Assembly: GCA_023390415.1 (NCBI GenBank)
Contig: JAEWCW010000195.1
Coordinates: forward strand, 1-25,210
Length of the DNA: 25,210 nucleotides
Origin: Pseudomonadota bacterium
GTDB lineage: Bacteria > Pseudomonadota > Alphaproteobacteria > Sphingomonadales > Sphingomonadaceae
Direction of reading: 5' to 3'
The notes beneath the pieces are model-generated. The model was not told the DNA's origin, ran no database searches, and was given only the letters and a program-made list of their open reading frames with translations. The position numbers and the translations under genes are program-made. Shown piece after piece: positions 1 through 7,230 of this stretch. Position 1 is the first letter of the stretch. Every line of letters begins with the position of its first letter.

Positions 1-1
1 C

Positions 2-124
2 GTGGGCGGCGTATGCCTGGACGGACGCAACCGCCTGATCCGCTGCCCGGCAGGCGTTCGGATCGAGCCGGCGCAGGAGCAGCGGCCGCAGACGCAGGAG
101 CCGCAGCGGCCGAACCGGCGCTAG
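2..124 (+). CDS. C-terminal end of an unidentified small protein (partial, 5' end outside window)
   Basis: An open frame enters from the left edge and ends with TAG at 122-124; 40 residues are visible. They start V-G-G-V-C-L-D-G-R-N-R-L-I-R-C and finish in a Gln/Pro/Arg-rich tail (QEQRPQTQEPQRPNRR). Two Cys nine residues apart followed by a Pro/Gln-rich basic tail resemble the ends of small exported sphingomonad proteins, but I do not recognise the family. Its stop overlaps the stop of the convergent ccmI gene on a shared CTAG (121-124), the same arrangement seen at two other well-supported convergent pairs in this window, which is the main reason to believe it is real. The start and most of the gene are missing, so function cannot be assigned. 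Confidence 0.45.
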   Translation: MGGVCLDGRNRLIRCPAGVRIEPAQEQRPQTQEPQRPNRR

Positions 125-789
125 GGCTGGGCCGGGGGCTGGGGCTGGCGCGGCGCGGGAAGCCGGCCTGCAGCGCGCGCTTCCTCGATCATGCGCACCC
201 GCTCCTCGACAAGGCCGCGCCAGGAAACGTCCTCCGGCAGAGTCGCGAGCAACTGGCGCCAGACCTGCTCGGCCTCGTCGATCCGGCCGCCCTGGGCCAA
301 AGCGAGGCCGTAGAAGAAGCGCGGCCCGGGATGACCGGGCGCGATCTGCTCGGCGCGGGCGAAGGCCAGCTGCGACGCGGGAGTCATCAACCCGCCGGCA
401 TGGAGGACGAGCGCATTGCCGAGACCGACCCAGAGGTCCGGATCGCGCTGGCCGTTGCGGAGGCCGTTGCGGATGATGTCGACGCCGCTACGCGTGTCGC
501 CTCGCCGCTGATAGCTCTCGGCGATGGTGAGCCAGGTGCCGGCGCGGTCGAACCGGCCGAGCACGTCGCCCCGCGTCTCCGCGAAGGCACTGTCGGGAAG
601 CTGGACCCTTTCGGGCGCCGATTTGGGCTGGCCGGAAAGGCCCGGATTGCCCTGCCAGGCATAGCCGGCGAGCGCGAGCAGAAGCGCCGCACCGAGGAAC
701 TGGAGGGCGCCGGTATCGAAGCGGGCGAAGCGCCAGAGCAGGCCGAGCACGACCAATGCCAGCCCGAGGAAGAGCAGCCAGCCAGTCAT
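121..789 (-). CDS. ccmI: Cytochrome c maturation protein CcmI-like, TPR protein
   Basis: A 222-residue protein at the end of the ccm operon. CcmI is the membrane-bound chaperone that holds apocytochrome c and delivers it to the CcmF/CcmH heme ligation complex. Two hydrophobic segments (about residues 3-20 and 28-46) are followed by a periplasmic region with tetratricopeptide-like helices (about 80-200; for example residues 82-112, then FFYGLALAQGGRIDEAEQVW), and a Pro/Gln-rich tail. The loop between the two membrane segments is only about eight residues; in well-studied CcmI proteins this cytoplasmic loop is long and carries a leucine-zipper-like region, so this is a shortened form. The start ATG overlaps the ccmH stop (ATGA, 786-789). 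The assignment rests on TPR architecture plus operon position. Confidence 0.85.
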   Translation of the reverse strand: MTGWLLFLGLALVVLGLLWRFARFDTGALQFLGAALLLALAGYAWQGNPGLSGQPKSAPERVQLPDSAFAETRGDVLGRFDRAGTWLTIAESYQRRGDTRSGVDIIRNGLRNGQRDPDLWVGLGNALVLHAGGLMTPASQLAFARAEQIAPGHPGPRFFYGLALAQGGRIDEAEQVWRQLLATLPEDVSWRGLVEERVRMIEEARAAGRLPAPRQPQPPAQP

Positions 790-1193
790 CTACGCCTCTT
801 GCGGAAACGGCCGCGGGCGAGCCAGGCGCCGAGCAGCAGGAGCAGCACCGGCGCCGCCCACAGGGCGTAGGTGGCAGGGCCGAGCGGCGGCTCGTAGCTC
901 ACCCAGGCGCCGTAGCGCTCGATCAGCCAGGCGCGGATCGCCTCGGGATCCTCGCCCGCCTCGATCCGCCGCCGGACGAGCGCGCGCATGTCTCCGGCCA
1001 TGTCGGCGTCGCTGTCGGCGATCGACTGGCCCTGGCAGACGATGCAGCGCAGGGTCTCCATCAGCGCCTTGGCCCGCGCCTCCTGCGCCGGATCGGGAAG
1101 CTGAGTATCGGCATATTCGGCCGCCGCCATGCGGGACTGGGCGAAGGCCGGCGCCGCGAGCGTCAGCGCTGCGAGGAGGAGCAATGCCCTCAT
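786..1193 (-). CDS. ccmH: Cytochrome c maturation protein CcmH (thiol-disulfide component of heme ligation)
   Basis: A 135-residue protein. It has a cleavable signal peptide (residues 1-19, ending APAFA-QS), then the CcmH/CycL signature around residues 48-65 with the redox pair C50-x2-C53 in LRCIVCQGQSIADSDADMA, and a C-terminal membrane anchor (about 108-126) followed by a basic tail. CcmH keeps the apocytochrome CXXCH cysteines reduced and works with CcmG and CcmF at the periplasmic face. The open frame extends much further upstream, but this start is chosen because it gives the signal peptide and makes a 4-base ATGA overlap with the end of ccmG (1190-1193). It is short, as expected for the alphaproteobacterial form that lacks a fused TPR domain; that part is the separate ccmI gene downstream. 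Confidence 0.95.
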   Translation of the reverse strand: MRALLLLAALTLAAPAFAQSRMAAAEYADTQLPDPAQEARAKALMETLRCIVCQGQSIADSDADMAGDMRALVRRRIEAGEDPEAIRAWLIERYGAWVSYEPPLGPATYALWAAPVLLLLLGAWLARGRFRKRRR

Positions 1194-1711
1194 CGCGCCG
1201 CCTCGTAAGCCGCGAGGATCACCGCCACGTCGGACTCTGCGATCGGGCCGATATGCTGGAAGCGGATGATCCCGTTTCCGTCGACGATGAACGTCTCCGG
1301 GACGCCCGACGAGCCCAGCGAGACCTGGACCCGGCTGTCGGCGTCGAGGCCGATGCCGCGATAGGGATCGCCGTAGCGGTTGAGGAAATCGGCGATGTCC
1401 TCGGGCCGGTCGCGGATGGCGACGGCGTCGATCGGCACGCCGCGCGCCTTCAGAGTCATCAGGTGCGGCGCCTCGGCGATGCAGGGGACGCACCAGCTCG
1501 CGAAGATGTTGACCATGCGCGGACCCGGCGCCGGCGCGGCGACGGTCGCGCGCCCTGGCAAAGCTGCGGGGAGCGCGAACTCGGGCACCGGCTGGCCGAC
1601 GAGGCGGGAGCGGATGGTGCGATCGGCGGGGGAGCGGAGGTTGATCGCGACGACGATCACGAAGACGGCGAAGACGACGAGCGGCGCCCAGATGATGAGC
1701 TTGCGCCTCAT
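1190..1711 (-). CDS. ccmG: Thiol:disulfide interchange protein CcmG/DsbE
   Basis: A 173-residue thioredoxin-fold protein anchored by an N-terminal membrane helix (about 7-24). The active site is W73-C74-V-P-C77 within NIFASWCVPCIAEAPHL, and the cis-Pro loop is G136-V-P-E-T-F. CcmG reduces the CcmH/apocytochrome disulfide in the periplasm during cytochrome c maturation. The length matches DsbE-family proteins. This start is selected over the long upstream extension of the same frame (which is antisense-like, Arg/Pro-rich sequence inside ccmF) because it restores the signal anchor and a 4-base ATGA overlap with the ccmF stop (1708-1711). Confidence 0.95.
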   Translation of the reverse strand: MRRKLIIWAPLVVFAVFVIVVAINLRSPADRTIRSRLVGQPVPEFALPAALPGRATVAAPAPGPRMVNIFASWCVPCIAEAPHLMTLKARGVPIDAVAIRDRPEDIADFLNRYGDPYRGIGLDADSRVQVSLGSSGVPETFIVDGNGIIRFQHIGPIAESDVAVILAAYEAAR

Positions 1712-3636
1712 GCCAGCGCCTCCCCGGCGACCGGATCGTGGCGGCGCTCGCGCCTCAGCCGTCCGATCAGCGAGAGCAGGCCGCCGAGCGCGATCAGCGC
1801 CCCGCCGAACCAGATCAGGGTGACGAATGGCTTCCACCACAAGCGCAGCTGCCAGCGCCCGCTCGGATCGTCTTCGCCGAGGACGGTGTAGAGCTGGCCG
1901 TTCCACATGGTCGCGATCGCAGCCTCGCTGGTCGGGGTCGGCGGCGACCAGAACATGCGCGCCTGGGGGCGAAGCTCGAACGGCGCGCCCTCGCCCTTGC
2001 GCACCGTCAGCCGCGCCTCGATCGCGGTCCAGTTCGGCCCGGCGACCGGCTCGACCGCGTCGAAGCGCACCGAATAGGGGCCGATCGCGACCGTCTCGCC
2101 GGGACGGGCGGCGACGAGGCGCTCCTGGCTGAACGCGCTCTCCGAGGCCATTCCGGCGAGGCTGACCGCGATCCCGAGATGCGAGATCACCATGCCCCAG
2201 ATAAAGAGCGGGGTCCGGCGAAGCTTGCGCTTCCACAAGGGCGCGAGGCTGGCGAGGCCGACGCCGATGGCAAGGACCAGGCCGAGCAAAGGCAGGATCC
2301 GAATGCCCGGCGCGAGCAGGATCACGGCGAAGAGGGTCAGGGCCGAAAGCAGGACTGGTAGCGCGAGGCGCCGCGCCAGCTCGCCGAAGCGGTCGCGGCG
2401 CCAGCGCAGAAGCGGGCCCATCGCCATGACGATGACGAGGGCAAGCGCGATCGGGCCGGTGACCGCGTTGAAATAAGGCGGGCCGACCGAGATTTGCTCG
2501 CCGAGCGCCTCGGTCGCCAGCGGGTAGAGCGTGCCGATCAGCACCAGCGCCAGGATGACGGAGAGGAAGAGGTTGTTGGCGACCAGCGAACCTTCGCGGC
2601 TGACCAGCTCGAAGGTCGAGCCCTCCTTCACCGTCGAGATGCGCAGGCCGAACAAGGTGAGCGCGCCGCCGATATACAAAGCGAGCAGCACCAGGATGAA
2701 CGCGCCGCGCTGCGGATCGACCGCGAAAGCGTGGACGCTGGTGAGGATCCCCGAACGGACCAGGAAGGTGCCGACCATCGACATCGAGAAGGCGACGACC
2801 GCGAGCATCAGGGTCCAGGCGCGGAGCGCGCCGCGCGTTGCGAGCACGGTGACCGAATGGAGCAGGGCCGTCGCCGCGAGCCAGGGCATGAGCGACGCAT
2901 TCTCGACCGGGTCCCAGAACCACCAGCCGCCCCAGCCAAGCTCGTAATAGGCCCAGTAGGAGCCGGCGACGATGCCGATGGTGAGGAAGATCCAGGCGCC
3001 GAGAATCCACGGCCGCATCGCGCGGGCGAAGGTGGGCCCGACGTCGCGGGTGATCAGGGCCCCGACTGCGAAGGAAAAGGCGACCGAGATTCCGACATAG
3101 CCGAAATAGAGGGTGGGCGGGTGGAAGGCGAGGCCCGGGTCCTGAAGCAGCGGATTAAGGCCGTTGCCCTCGACCGGCGCCGGCACCAGCCGATCGAACG
3201 GGTTCGAGGAGAAGAGCAGGAAGGCGTAGAAGCCGAGCCCGATCGCCGCCTGGGCGGCGAGCGTGGCGGTGAGCGTGCGCTCGGCGAGGCGACGCTCGAG
3301 CAGGGCCACCGCCGCGCCCGACAAAGCGAGCACCGTGATCCAGAGCAGCATCGAGCCTTCGTGATTCCCCCAGGTGCCCGCGAACTTGTAGATCCAGGGC
3401 TTCATCGAATGGCTGTTGGCAGCAACCAGAGCCACCGAGAGGTCGGTGCGCAGGAACAGGATGATGAGCGCGAGGAACGCCAAAGCGGCGAGCGCGGCCT
3501 GGGCGATGGCGATCGGGCGGATCGTGCGGATCAGGCCTTCGCCGCCGGGGCGAAGCGCCATTGCGCCGAGCGCGAGCTGGAGCAGCGACAGGGCCGCAGC
3601 CAGCCACAAAGCGGCAAGGCCGGCCTCGGCGATCAT
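1708..3636 (-). CDS. ccmF: Cytochrome c heme lyase subunit CcmF
   Basis: A 642-residue polytopic membrane protein, the usual CcmF length. It shows the family block around residues 76-100 (HSMKPWIYKFAG then TWGNHEGS), the tryptophan-rich WWD heme-handling motif at about 233-250 (GWGGWWFWDPVEN), conserved histidines near 92, 172, 260 and 302, and a large C-terminal periplasmic domain before the last membrane helix. CcmF takes heme from holo-CcmE and, with CcmH and CcmI, attaches it to the CXXCH of apocytochrome c. The start overlaps the ccmE stop by 4 bases (ATGA, 3633-3636), so translation is probably coupled along the operon. A 401-residue open frame on the opposite strand is a GC-bias shadow. 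Confidence 0.97.
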   Translation of the reverse strand: MIAEAGLAALWLAAALSLLQLALGAMALRPGGEGLIRTIRPIAIAQAALAALAFLALIILFLRTDLSVALVAANSHSMKPWIYKFAGTWGNHEGSMLLWITVLALSGAAVALLERRLAERTLTATLAAQAAIGLGFYAFLLFSSNPFDRLVPAPVEGNGLNPLLQDPGLAFHPPTLYFGYVGISVAFSFAVGALITRDVGPTFARAMRPWILGAWIFLTIGIVAGSYWAYYELGWGGWWFWDPVENASLMPWLAATALLHSVTVLATRGALRAWTLMLAVVAFSMSMVGTFLVRSGILTSVHAFAVDPQRGAFILVLLALYIGGALTLFGLRISTVKEGSTFELVSREGSLVANNLFLSVILALVLIGTLYPLATEALGEQISVGPPYFNAVTGPIALALVIVMAMGPLLRWRRDRFGELARRLALPVLLSALTLFAVILLAPGIRILPLLGLVLAIGVGLASLAPLWKRKLRRTPLFIWGMVISHLGIAVSLAGMASESAFSQERLVAARPGETVAIGPYSVRFDAVEPVAGPNWTAIEARLTVRKGEGAPFELRPQARMFWSPPTPTSEAAIATMWNGQLYTVLGEDDPSGRWQLRLWWKPFVTLIWFGGALIALGGLLSLIGRLRRERRHDPVAGEALA

Positions 3637-4076
3637 TCGACGCTGTCGGTTTTGTGGACCGGCCCCTCGTTGGTCCGCGCAAGCTCGGGCGGCATGTAAT
3701 TCTCATCGTGCTTGGCGAGGATCTCGGAGGCCATGAAGGTCCCGTCCGGCCGGAAGCGCCCTTCCGCGATCACGCCGCTGTCCTGGCGGAACAGCTCGGG
3801 GGTGATCCCGGTGAACTGGACCGGGATGGTCGCGCGGCTGTCGTCGCCGACCACGAAGCGGATCGAGACTCCGTCCGGAAGCCGCTCGATCGAGCGTACC
3901 ATTCCCCCGATCCGGACCGAGCGGTCGGCGGGCGGAAGGCCTTTGTCGGCAAGATCGCTGGGCGCGTAGAAATAGGAGACCTGGTCGCGCAGCGCCGACA
4001 TTGCCAGCAGCACCGCGCCGAGCACGGCGGCGGCGGCGAGCAGGACGAGGATCAGGCGCTGGTTCTTGCGCTTCAC
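3633..4076 (-). CDS. ccmE: Heme chaperone CcmE
   Basis: A 147-residue protein with a short basic N-terminus, one membrane anchor (about 8-28) and a periplasmic OB-fold domain. The heme-binding signature is present: H123 in LAKHDENYMPPE forms the covalent bond to heme in this family, with Y127 as likely axial ligand. CcmE receives heme at the CcmC/CcmD complex and carries it to CcmF. This is the His-type CcmE, not the Cys variant found in some archaea and Gram-positives. The start overlaps the ccmD stop by 4 bases (4073-4076) and the stop overlaps the ccmF start. Confidence 0.97.
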   Translation of the reverse strand: MKRKNQRLILVLLAAAAVLGAVLLAMSALRDQVSYFYAPSDLADKGLPPADRSVRIGGMVRSIERLPDGVSIRFVVGDDSRATIPVQFTGITPELFRQDSGVIAEGRFRPDGTFMASEILAKHDENYMPPELARTNEGPVHKTDSVE

Positions 4077-4204
4077 CGGTCGCGCCCCAGCTCGGCCGCC
4101 GCCTTCTCGGCGCGGCGCATGGCGAGCCAGCTCTGCGCGACGAGCACGAACGTGGCGAGCCCGGTGGCCGCATAAGCGGCGAGGATGAACGGCCAGTGGT
4201 TCAT
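4073..4204 (-). CDS. ccmD: Heme exporter protein CcmD (small membrane subunit)
   Basis: A 43-residue protein beginning MNHWPFILAAYAATGLATF, with one membrane helix (about 6-26) and a basic, Ala/Glu-rich cytoplasmic tail (MRRAEKAAAELGRDR). The size, the N-terminal HWPFI-AAY pattern and the position between ccmC and ccmE are diagnostic for CcmD, which stabilises the CcmC-CcmE heme-loading complex. The start was chosen because the ATG overlaps the ccmC stop by one base (TGATG) and because longer versions of this frame run antisense-like through ccmC. It is small enough to be missed by automatic annotation. Confidence 0.92.
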   Translation of the reverse strand: MNHWPFILAAYAATGLATFVLVAQSWLAMRRAEKAAAELGRDR

Positions 4205-4923
4205 CAGGCGGCCATCCGCTTCATCCGCGCCTCGACCTTGGCCGCGGCGAGCTGCGCGCGCATCCGCATCAGCACGACCGCGCCGAACAGCAAGGAGAAG
4301 CCGAGCGCCGCAGCGAGCAAGGGCCACAGCATCGGCGCCGCGATCGAAGAGCTGCCGCGGACGAAGCTGATGCTCTGCCCCTGGTGCAACGTATTCCACC
4401 AGACCACGCTGTAATGGATGATCGGCAGGTTGACCGCGCCGACCAGGCCGAAGATCGCGGTGACGCGCCCCTCCCCGCCCCGCTCGCGATCCGCCTGGCC
4501 CAATGCCATGTAGCCGAGATAGAGGAAGAGGAGGACGAGCATCGAGGTCATCCGCCCGTCCCATTCCCAATAAGTGCCCCAGGTCGGCCGGCCCCAGAGC
4601 GAGCCGGTGACGAGACAGATGGCGGTGAAGACCGCGCCGGGCACGGCCAGCGCGCGCGCGGCGACCGCGGCCAGCGGGTGGCGCCAGACGAGCTGCATCG
4701 CGCTCGCCACCGCAATTCCGCTCCAGCCGGCCATTCCGAGCCAGGCGGCGGGGACGTGGACGTACATGATCCGGACGCTGTCGCCCTGGAGATAGTCGCG
4801 CGGGGAGGCGGCGAGCGCCCAGGCAAGCGCGGCCACGGTCAGAAGTCCACCCACCCAGCCCAGCCAGGCGGTGAGCGGGCGCGCAAATCGGAGGAAGCGG
4901 GCGGGATTCGCTAAGGCGTGCAT
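4204..4923 (-). CDS. ccmC: Heme transporter/handler CcmC
   Basis: A 239-residue protein with six predicted membrane segments. The WWD-type motif lies at residues 115-126 (WGTYWEWDGRMT), flanked by the two conserved periplasmic histidines H56 (MYVHVPAAW) and H180 (WWNTLHQG) that ligate heme. CcmC presents heme to CcmE at the periplasmic surface. It is the first gene of the visible ccm operon: upstream is a divergently read transporter gene, so ccmA and ccmB, which encode the ABC part that releases holo-CcmE and often precede ccmC, must lie elsewhere. The operon promoter should be in the 60-85 bases upstream of 4923; I see no clear consensus there. Confidence 0.97.
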   Translation of the reverse strand: MHALANPARFLRFARPLTAWLGWVGGLLTVAALAWALAASPRDYLQGDSVRIMYVHVPAAWLGMAGWSGIAVASAMQLVWRHPLAAVAARALAVPGAVFTAICLVTGSLWGRPTWGTYWEWDGRMTSMLVLLFLYLGYMALGQADRERGGEGRVTAIFGLVGAVNLPIIHYSVVWWNTLHQGQSISFVRGSSSIAAPMLWPLLAAALGFSLLFGAVVLMRMRAQLAAAKVEARMKRMAA

Positions 4924-5007
4924 GAGATCGCGCCGTTCTTAGCCGAGGCGGATGCGTGGGGAAACCCGGGCTTGCCCTCGATGGACCGCAGCCCCAAACG
5001 GCCGACC

Positions 5008-5916
5008 ATGGCGACGAGCAGACCCGATCAGAATCGCGCGTTCGGAATCGGCCTTCGCCTGGGCGCGGTCACCGCCTTCGCGGCGATGGCGGCGACGATC
5101 AAGCTCGGCTACGCGCACGGGGTTTCGACGCCCGAGCTCGCTTTCTACCGCTTCGCCTTCGGGCTGCCGCCTTTGCTGCTGTGGATCTGGTGGAGCGGGA
5201 ATCGTGGCGCGTGGCGGACGAAGCGGCCGATGGCTCATGTCTGGCGCGCCGTCGTCGGCCTCTCGACCATGCTTCTGGCCTTCAGCGCGCTCGCTTATCT
5301 GCCGCTCGCCGAATCGACCACGATCGGCTTTGCCGCGCCTCTGTTCGCGGTGATGCTCTCGGCCCTGGTGCTGAAGGAGCAGGTCGGGCGCCACCGCTGG
5401 AGCGCGGTCGTGCTCGGCTTCGTCGGCGTTCTGCTGGTGATGCGGCTGGAGGGCGAGGATCTGCCGGCGCTCGGCCTCGGCCTCGCGGTCGCGGCGGCCT
5501 TCGGGGTCAGCGTGGTGACGATCACCATCCGTCAGATCGGGCTCACCGAGCATCCGCAGACCACCGTGCTGTGGTTCAGCCTGCTCTCGATGCTTGCGCT
5601 CGGGACTTTGCTCCCGACTTACGGCCAGCTCCACGATGCGCGGACTTGGGCGATCCTGCTCGCGCTCGGGACGTTCGGCGGCCTGGGGCAGCTCTTCCTC
5701 ACCAGCTCGCTGCGCTATGCGCCGGTCTCGGTGGTGGTGCCGTTCGACTACACCCAATTGCTCTGGGCGGTGCTGCTCGGTTGGCTGATCTTCGCCGACG
5801 AGCCGCCGACGACGACCTGGGCCGGCGCCGCGATCATCATCGCCAGCGGCCTCTACACGCTCTACCGCGAGCACAAGCTCGGCCGGGAGAAGCCGGCGCA
5901 GGCCGCGGGGATCTAG
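5008..5916 (+). CDS. DMT-superfamily (EamA domain) membrane transporter
   Basis: About 302 residues from ATG 5008 (MATSRPDQNR...), with roughly ten hydrophobic segments arranged as two EamA repeats; the first half contains the family pattern STTIGFAAPLFAVMLSALVLKE and the second half YAPVSVVVPFDYTQLLWAVLLGWLIFADEP. These are inner-membrane drug/metabolite exporters; the substrate cannot be told from sequence (RarD/YdcZ-like relatives export amino acids or purines). The start is uncertain: the frame opens at GTG 4918 and has in-frame ATGs at 4981 and 5008, none with a good ribosome binding site; 5008 gives the N-terminus most like sphingomonad relatives. It is divergent from ccmC and convergent with the dehydrogenase, sharing CTAG as overlapping stops (5913-5916). 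Confidence 0.85.
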   Translation: MATSRPDQNRAFGIGLRLGAVTAFAAMAATIKLGYAHGVSTPELAFYRFAFGLPPLLLWIWWSGNRGAWRTKRPMAHVWRAVVGLSTMLLAFSALAYLPLAESTTIGFAAPLFAVMLSALVLKEQVGRHRWSAVVLGFVGVLLVMRLEGEDLPALGLGLAVAAAFGVSVVTITIRQIGLTEHPQTTVLWFSLLSMLALGTLLPTYGQLHDARTWAILLALGTFGGLGQLFLTSSLRYAPVSVVVPFDYTQLLWAVLLGWLIFADEPPTTTWAGAAIIIASGLYTLYREHKLGREKPAQAAGI

Positions 5917-6962
5917 CCGCGGCCGATGAGGCGGTTGGCGATGTCGTCGGCAACCGCGGCGGGGTTGCGGCCGGTTGAGGCGCTCTCGTCCCAGATCTGG
6001 TCGAGCCGGCCGGGGATGTTCTCGATGCGGCTGCGCACCGTGTCCTGATCGCCGTCCTTCAGATATTCGGTGGCGACGTTGATAATCCCGCCGGCGTTGA
6101 TCACGTAATCGGGCGCGTAGAGGATGCCGCGCTGGTGAATCCGGTCGCCGTCCTTGGGCGTGGCGAGCTGGTTGTTGGCGCCGCCGGCGACGATCGGAAC
6201 GGCGAGCGCCGCAATCGACTCCTCGGTGAGGATCGCGCCGAGCGCGTTCGGGCTGAGCACGTCCGCCTCGAGAGTCATGATCGCGGACGGATCGACGACC
6301 GTTCCGCCGACCTCGTCGGCGAGGCGCTGGGCGCGGGCGCCGTCAATGTCGGCGACGCTGATCCGGGCGCCGTCGGCCGCGGCACGGCGGGCGAGCCCGC
6401 CCGCGACGCTGCCCGCGCCCTGGATCGCGATGTGGAGCCCGGCAAGGCTGTCCTTGCCGAGCTTACGACGCACCGCCGCGCGGACGCCGAGATAGACTCC
6501 GTAGCTGGTGTGCGGCCCCGGATCGCCACCGACCGCGCCATCCTCAGCCGGAAGCCCGGCTATATATTTCGTCTCCTGGGCGATCGCGACCATGTCCGCG
6601 ACTCCGATTCCGACATCCTCGGCCGTCACGTAGCGCCCGCACAGCCCTTCGACCGCGCGGCCGAAGGCGGCGAGCATCTCGGGGGTCTTGGTCCGGGCCT
6701 CGTCGGCGAGGACGACGGCCTTGCCGCCGCCCAGCGAAAGCCCGGCCATCGCATTCTTGTAGCTCATCCCGCGGGACAGGCGCAGCACGTCGGCGACGGC
6801 GAGCGACGGATCGGCATAATGCCAGAAGCGGGTGCCGCCGGCGCCCGGGCCGAGATGGGTCGAATGGACGGCGATGATCGCCTTCAGGCCGGTCTCGCGA
6901 TCGGTGACGAAATGGACGAGCTCGTGGTCGTCGAAATCGGGATAGTCCCAGAGGGCGTGCAT
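5913..6962 (-). CDS. Glu/Leu/Phe/Val family amino acid dehydrogenase (leucine dehydrogenase type)
   Basis: A 349-residue NAD-dependent oxidative deaminase of branched-chain or aromatic amino acids. The substrate side has K69 in MSYKNAMAG and the catalytic lysine K81 in LGGGKAVV; T-A-E-D-V-G at 113-118 is also typical. The Rossmann domain has GAGSVAG at 182-188 and an acidic D206 after beta-2 (ISVADID), which favours NAD over NADP. The length fits leucine/phenylalanine/valine dehydrogenases rather than the longer glutamate dehydrogenases. ATG 6962 is chosen because the upstream part of the frame runs through tRNA-His; AGGA sits about 10 bases before it. The gene starts only 41 bases after the tRNA with no terminator between, so it may share the tRNA-His promoter. 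Confidence 0.9.
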   Translation of the reverse strand: MHALWDYPDFDDHELVHFVTDRETGLKAIIAVHSTHLGPGAGGTRFWHYADPSLAVADVLRLSRGMSYKNAMAGLSLGGGKAVVLADEARTKTPEMLAAFGRAVEGLCGRYVTAEDVGIGVADMVAIAQETKYIAGLPAEDGAVGGDPGPHTSYGVYLGVRAAVRRKLGKDSLAGLHIAIQGAGSVAGGLARRAAADGARISVADIDGARAQRLADEVGGTVVDPSAIMTLEADVLSPNALGAILTEESIAALAVPIVAGGANNQLATPKDGDRIHQRGILYAPDYVINAGGIINVATEYLKDGDQDTVRSRIENIPGRLDQIWDESASTGRNPAAVADDIANRLIGRG

Positions 6963-6968
6963 GAGGGT

Positions 6969-6997
6969 CCGTTCCTGAACGGGAAGACGTAAGTCTT
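6969..6997 (-). promoter_or_regulatory. Two small tandem hairpins in the leader between tRNA-His and the dehydrogenase gene
   Basis: Reading on the minus strand after the tRNA there are two perfect 5-bp hairpins with 4-base loops: AAGAC-TTAC-GTCTT (6984-6997) and CCGTT-CAGG-AACGG (6969-6982). The second contains the likely Shine-Dalgarno AGGA, partly in its loop. Neither is followed by a T tract, so they do not look like an intrinsic terminator. They could mark tRNA 3'-end processing or affect translation of the dehydrogenase; both roles are inference, and 5-bp stems can occur by chance. Confidence 0.35.
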
Positions 6998-7003
6998 TGA
7001 AAA

Positions 7004-7080
7004 TGGGGCGATCGACGGGACTTGAACCCGCGACCCTCGGTACCACAAACCGATGCTCTAACCAACTGAGCTACGATCGC
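7004..7080 (-). tRNA. tRNA-His (anticodon GUG)
   Basis: The complete cloverleaf reads on the minus strand: acceptor GCGATCG/CGATCGC, U8-A9, D arm GCTC/GAGC, anticodon stem TCGGT/ACCGA with loop TTGTGGT (anticodon GTG), and T arm GCGGG-TTCAAGT-CCCGT. The discriminator is C73 and CCA is encoded (7004-7006). The base before position 1 (7081) is G, so G-1 opposite C73, the classic histidine identity pair, is encoded. It is followed 41 bases later by the amino acid dehydrogenase gene. Confidence 0.97.
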
Positions 7081-7099
7081 CACACGGGGTGTCGGGGCG

Positions 7100-7127
7100 C
7101 AATAAGCGGCGGGTGGTCCCCGGTCAA
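7100..7127 (-). promoter_or_regulatory. Possible sigma-70 promoter for tRNA-His
   Basis: On the minus strand TTGACC (7122-7127) is followed after 16 bases by TTATTG (7100-7105), ending about 19 bases before G-1 of the tRNA. The -35 element is good for an alphaproteobacterial housekeeping promoter; the -10 is poor. Position is the main support. Confidence 0.4.
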
Positions 7128-7230
7128 GGCACGCCCGGAATGGCCCAGATACGTCTGCAAAAGACGGTTCGCAACCGAATCGAGGCGGGTTCGTTACGCC
7201 TCCGCACCGCTCTTGTTGCACGGAGGTCCC

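Noticed and set aside
13..870. Long plus-strand open frame opposite ccmI
   Set aside because: Its translation is Arg/Ala/Glu-rich and low in complexity, it lies wholly antisense to a gene with clear TPR and membrane segments, and it has no credible domain; GC bias keeps such frames open.
1712..3010. Upstream extension of the ccmG frame to a 606-residue protein
   Set aside because: The extra N-terminal part overlaps ccmF in another frame and is Arg/Pro-rich; the real start at 1711 gives a signal anchor and an ATGA overlap.
2494..3699. 401-codon plus-strand frame opposite ccmF
   Set aside because: It is antisense to strongly conserved ccmF motifs, with a charged, Gln/Arg/Glu-rich sequence typical of the complement of membrane-protein codons.
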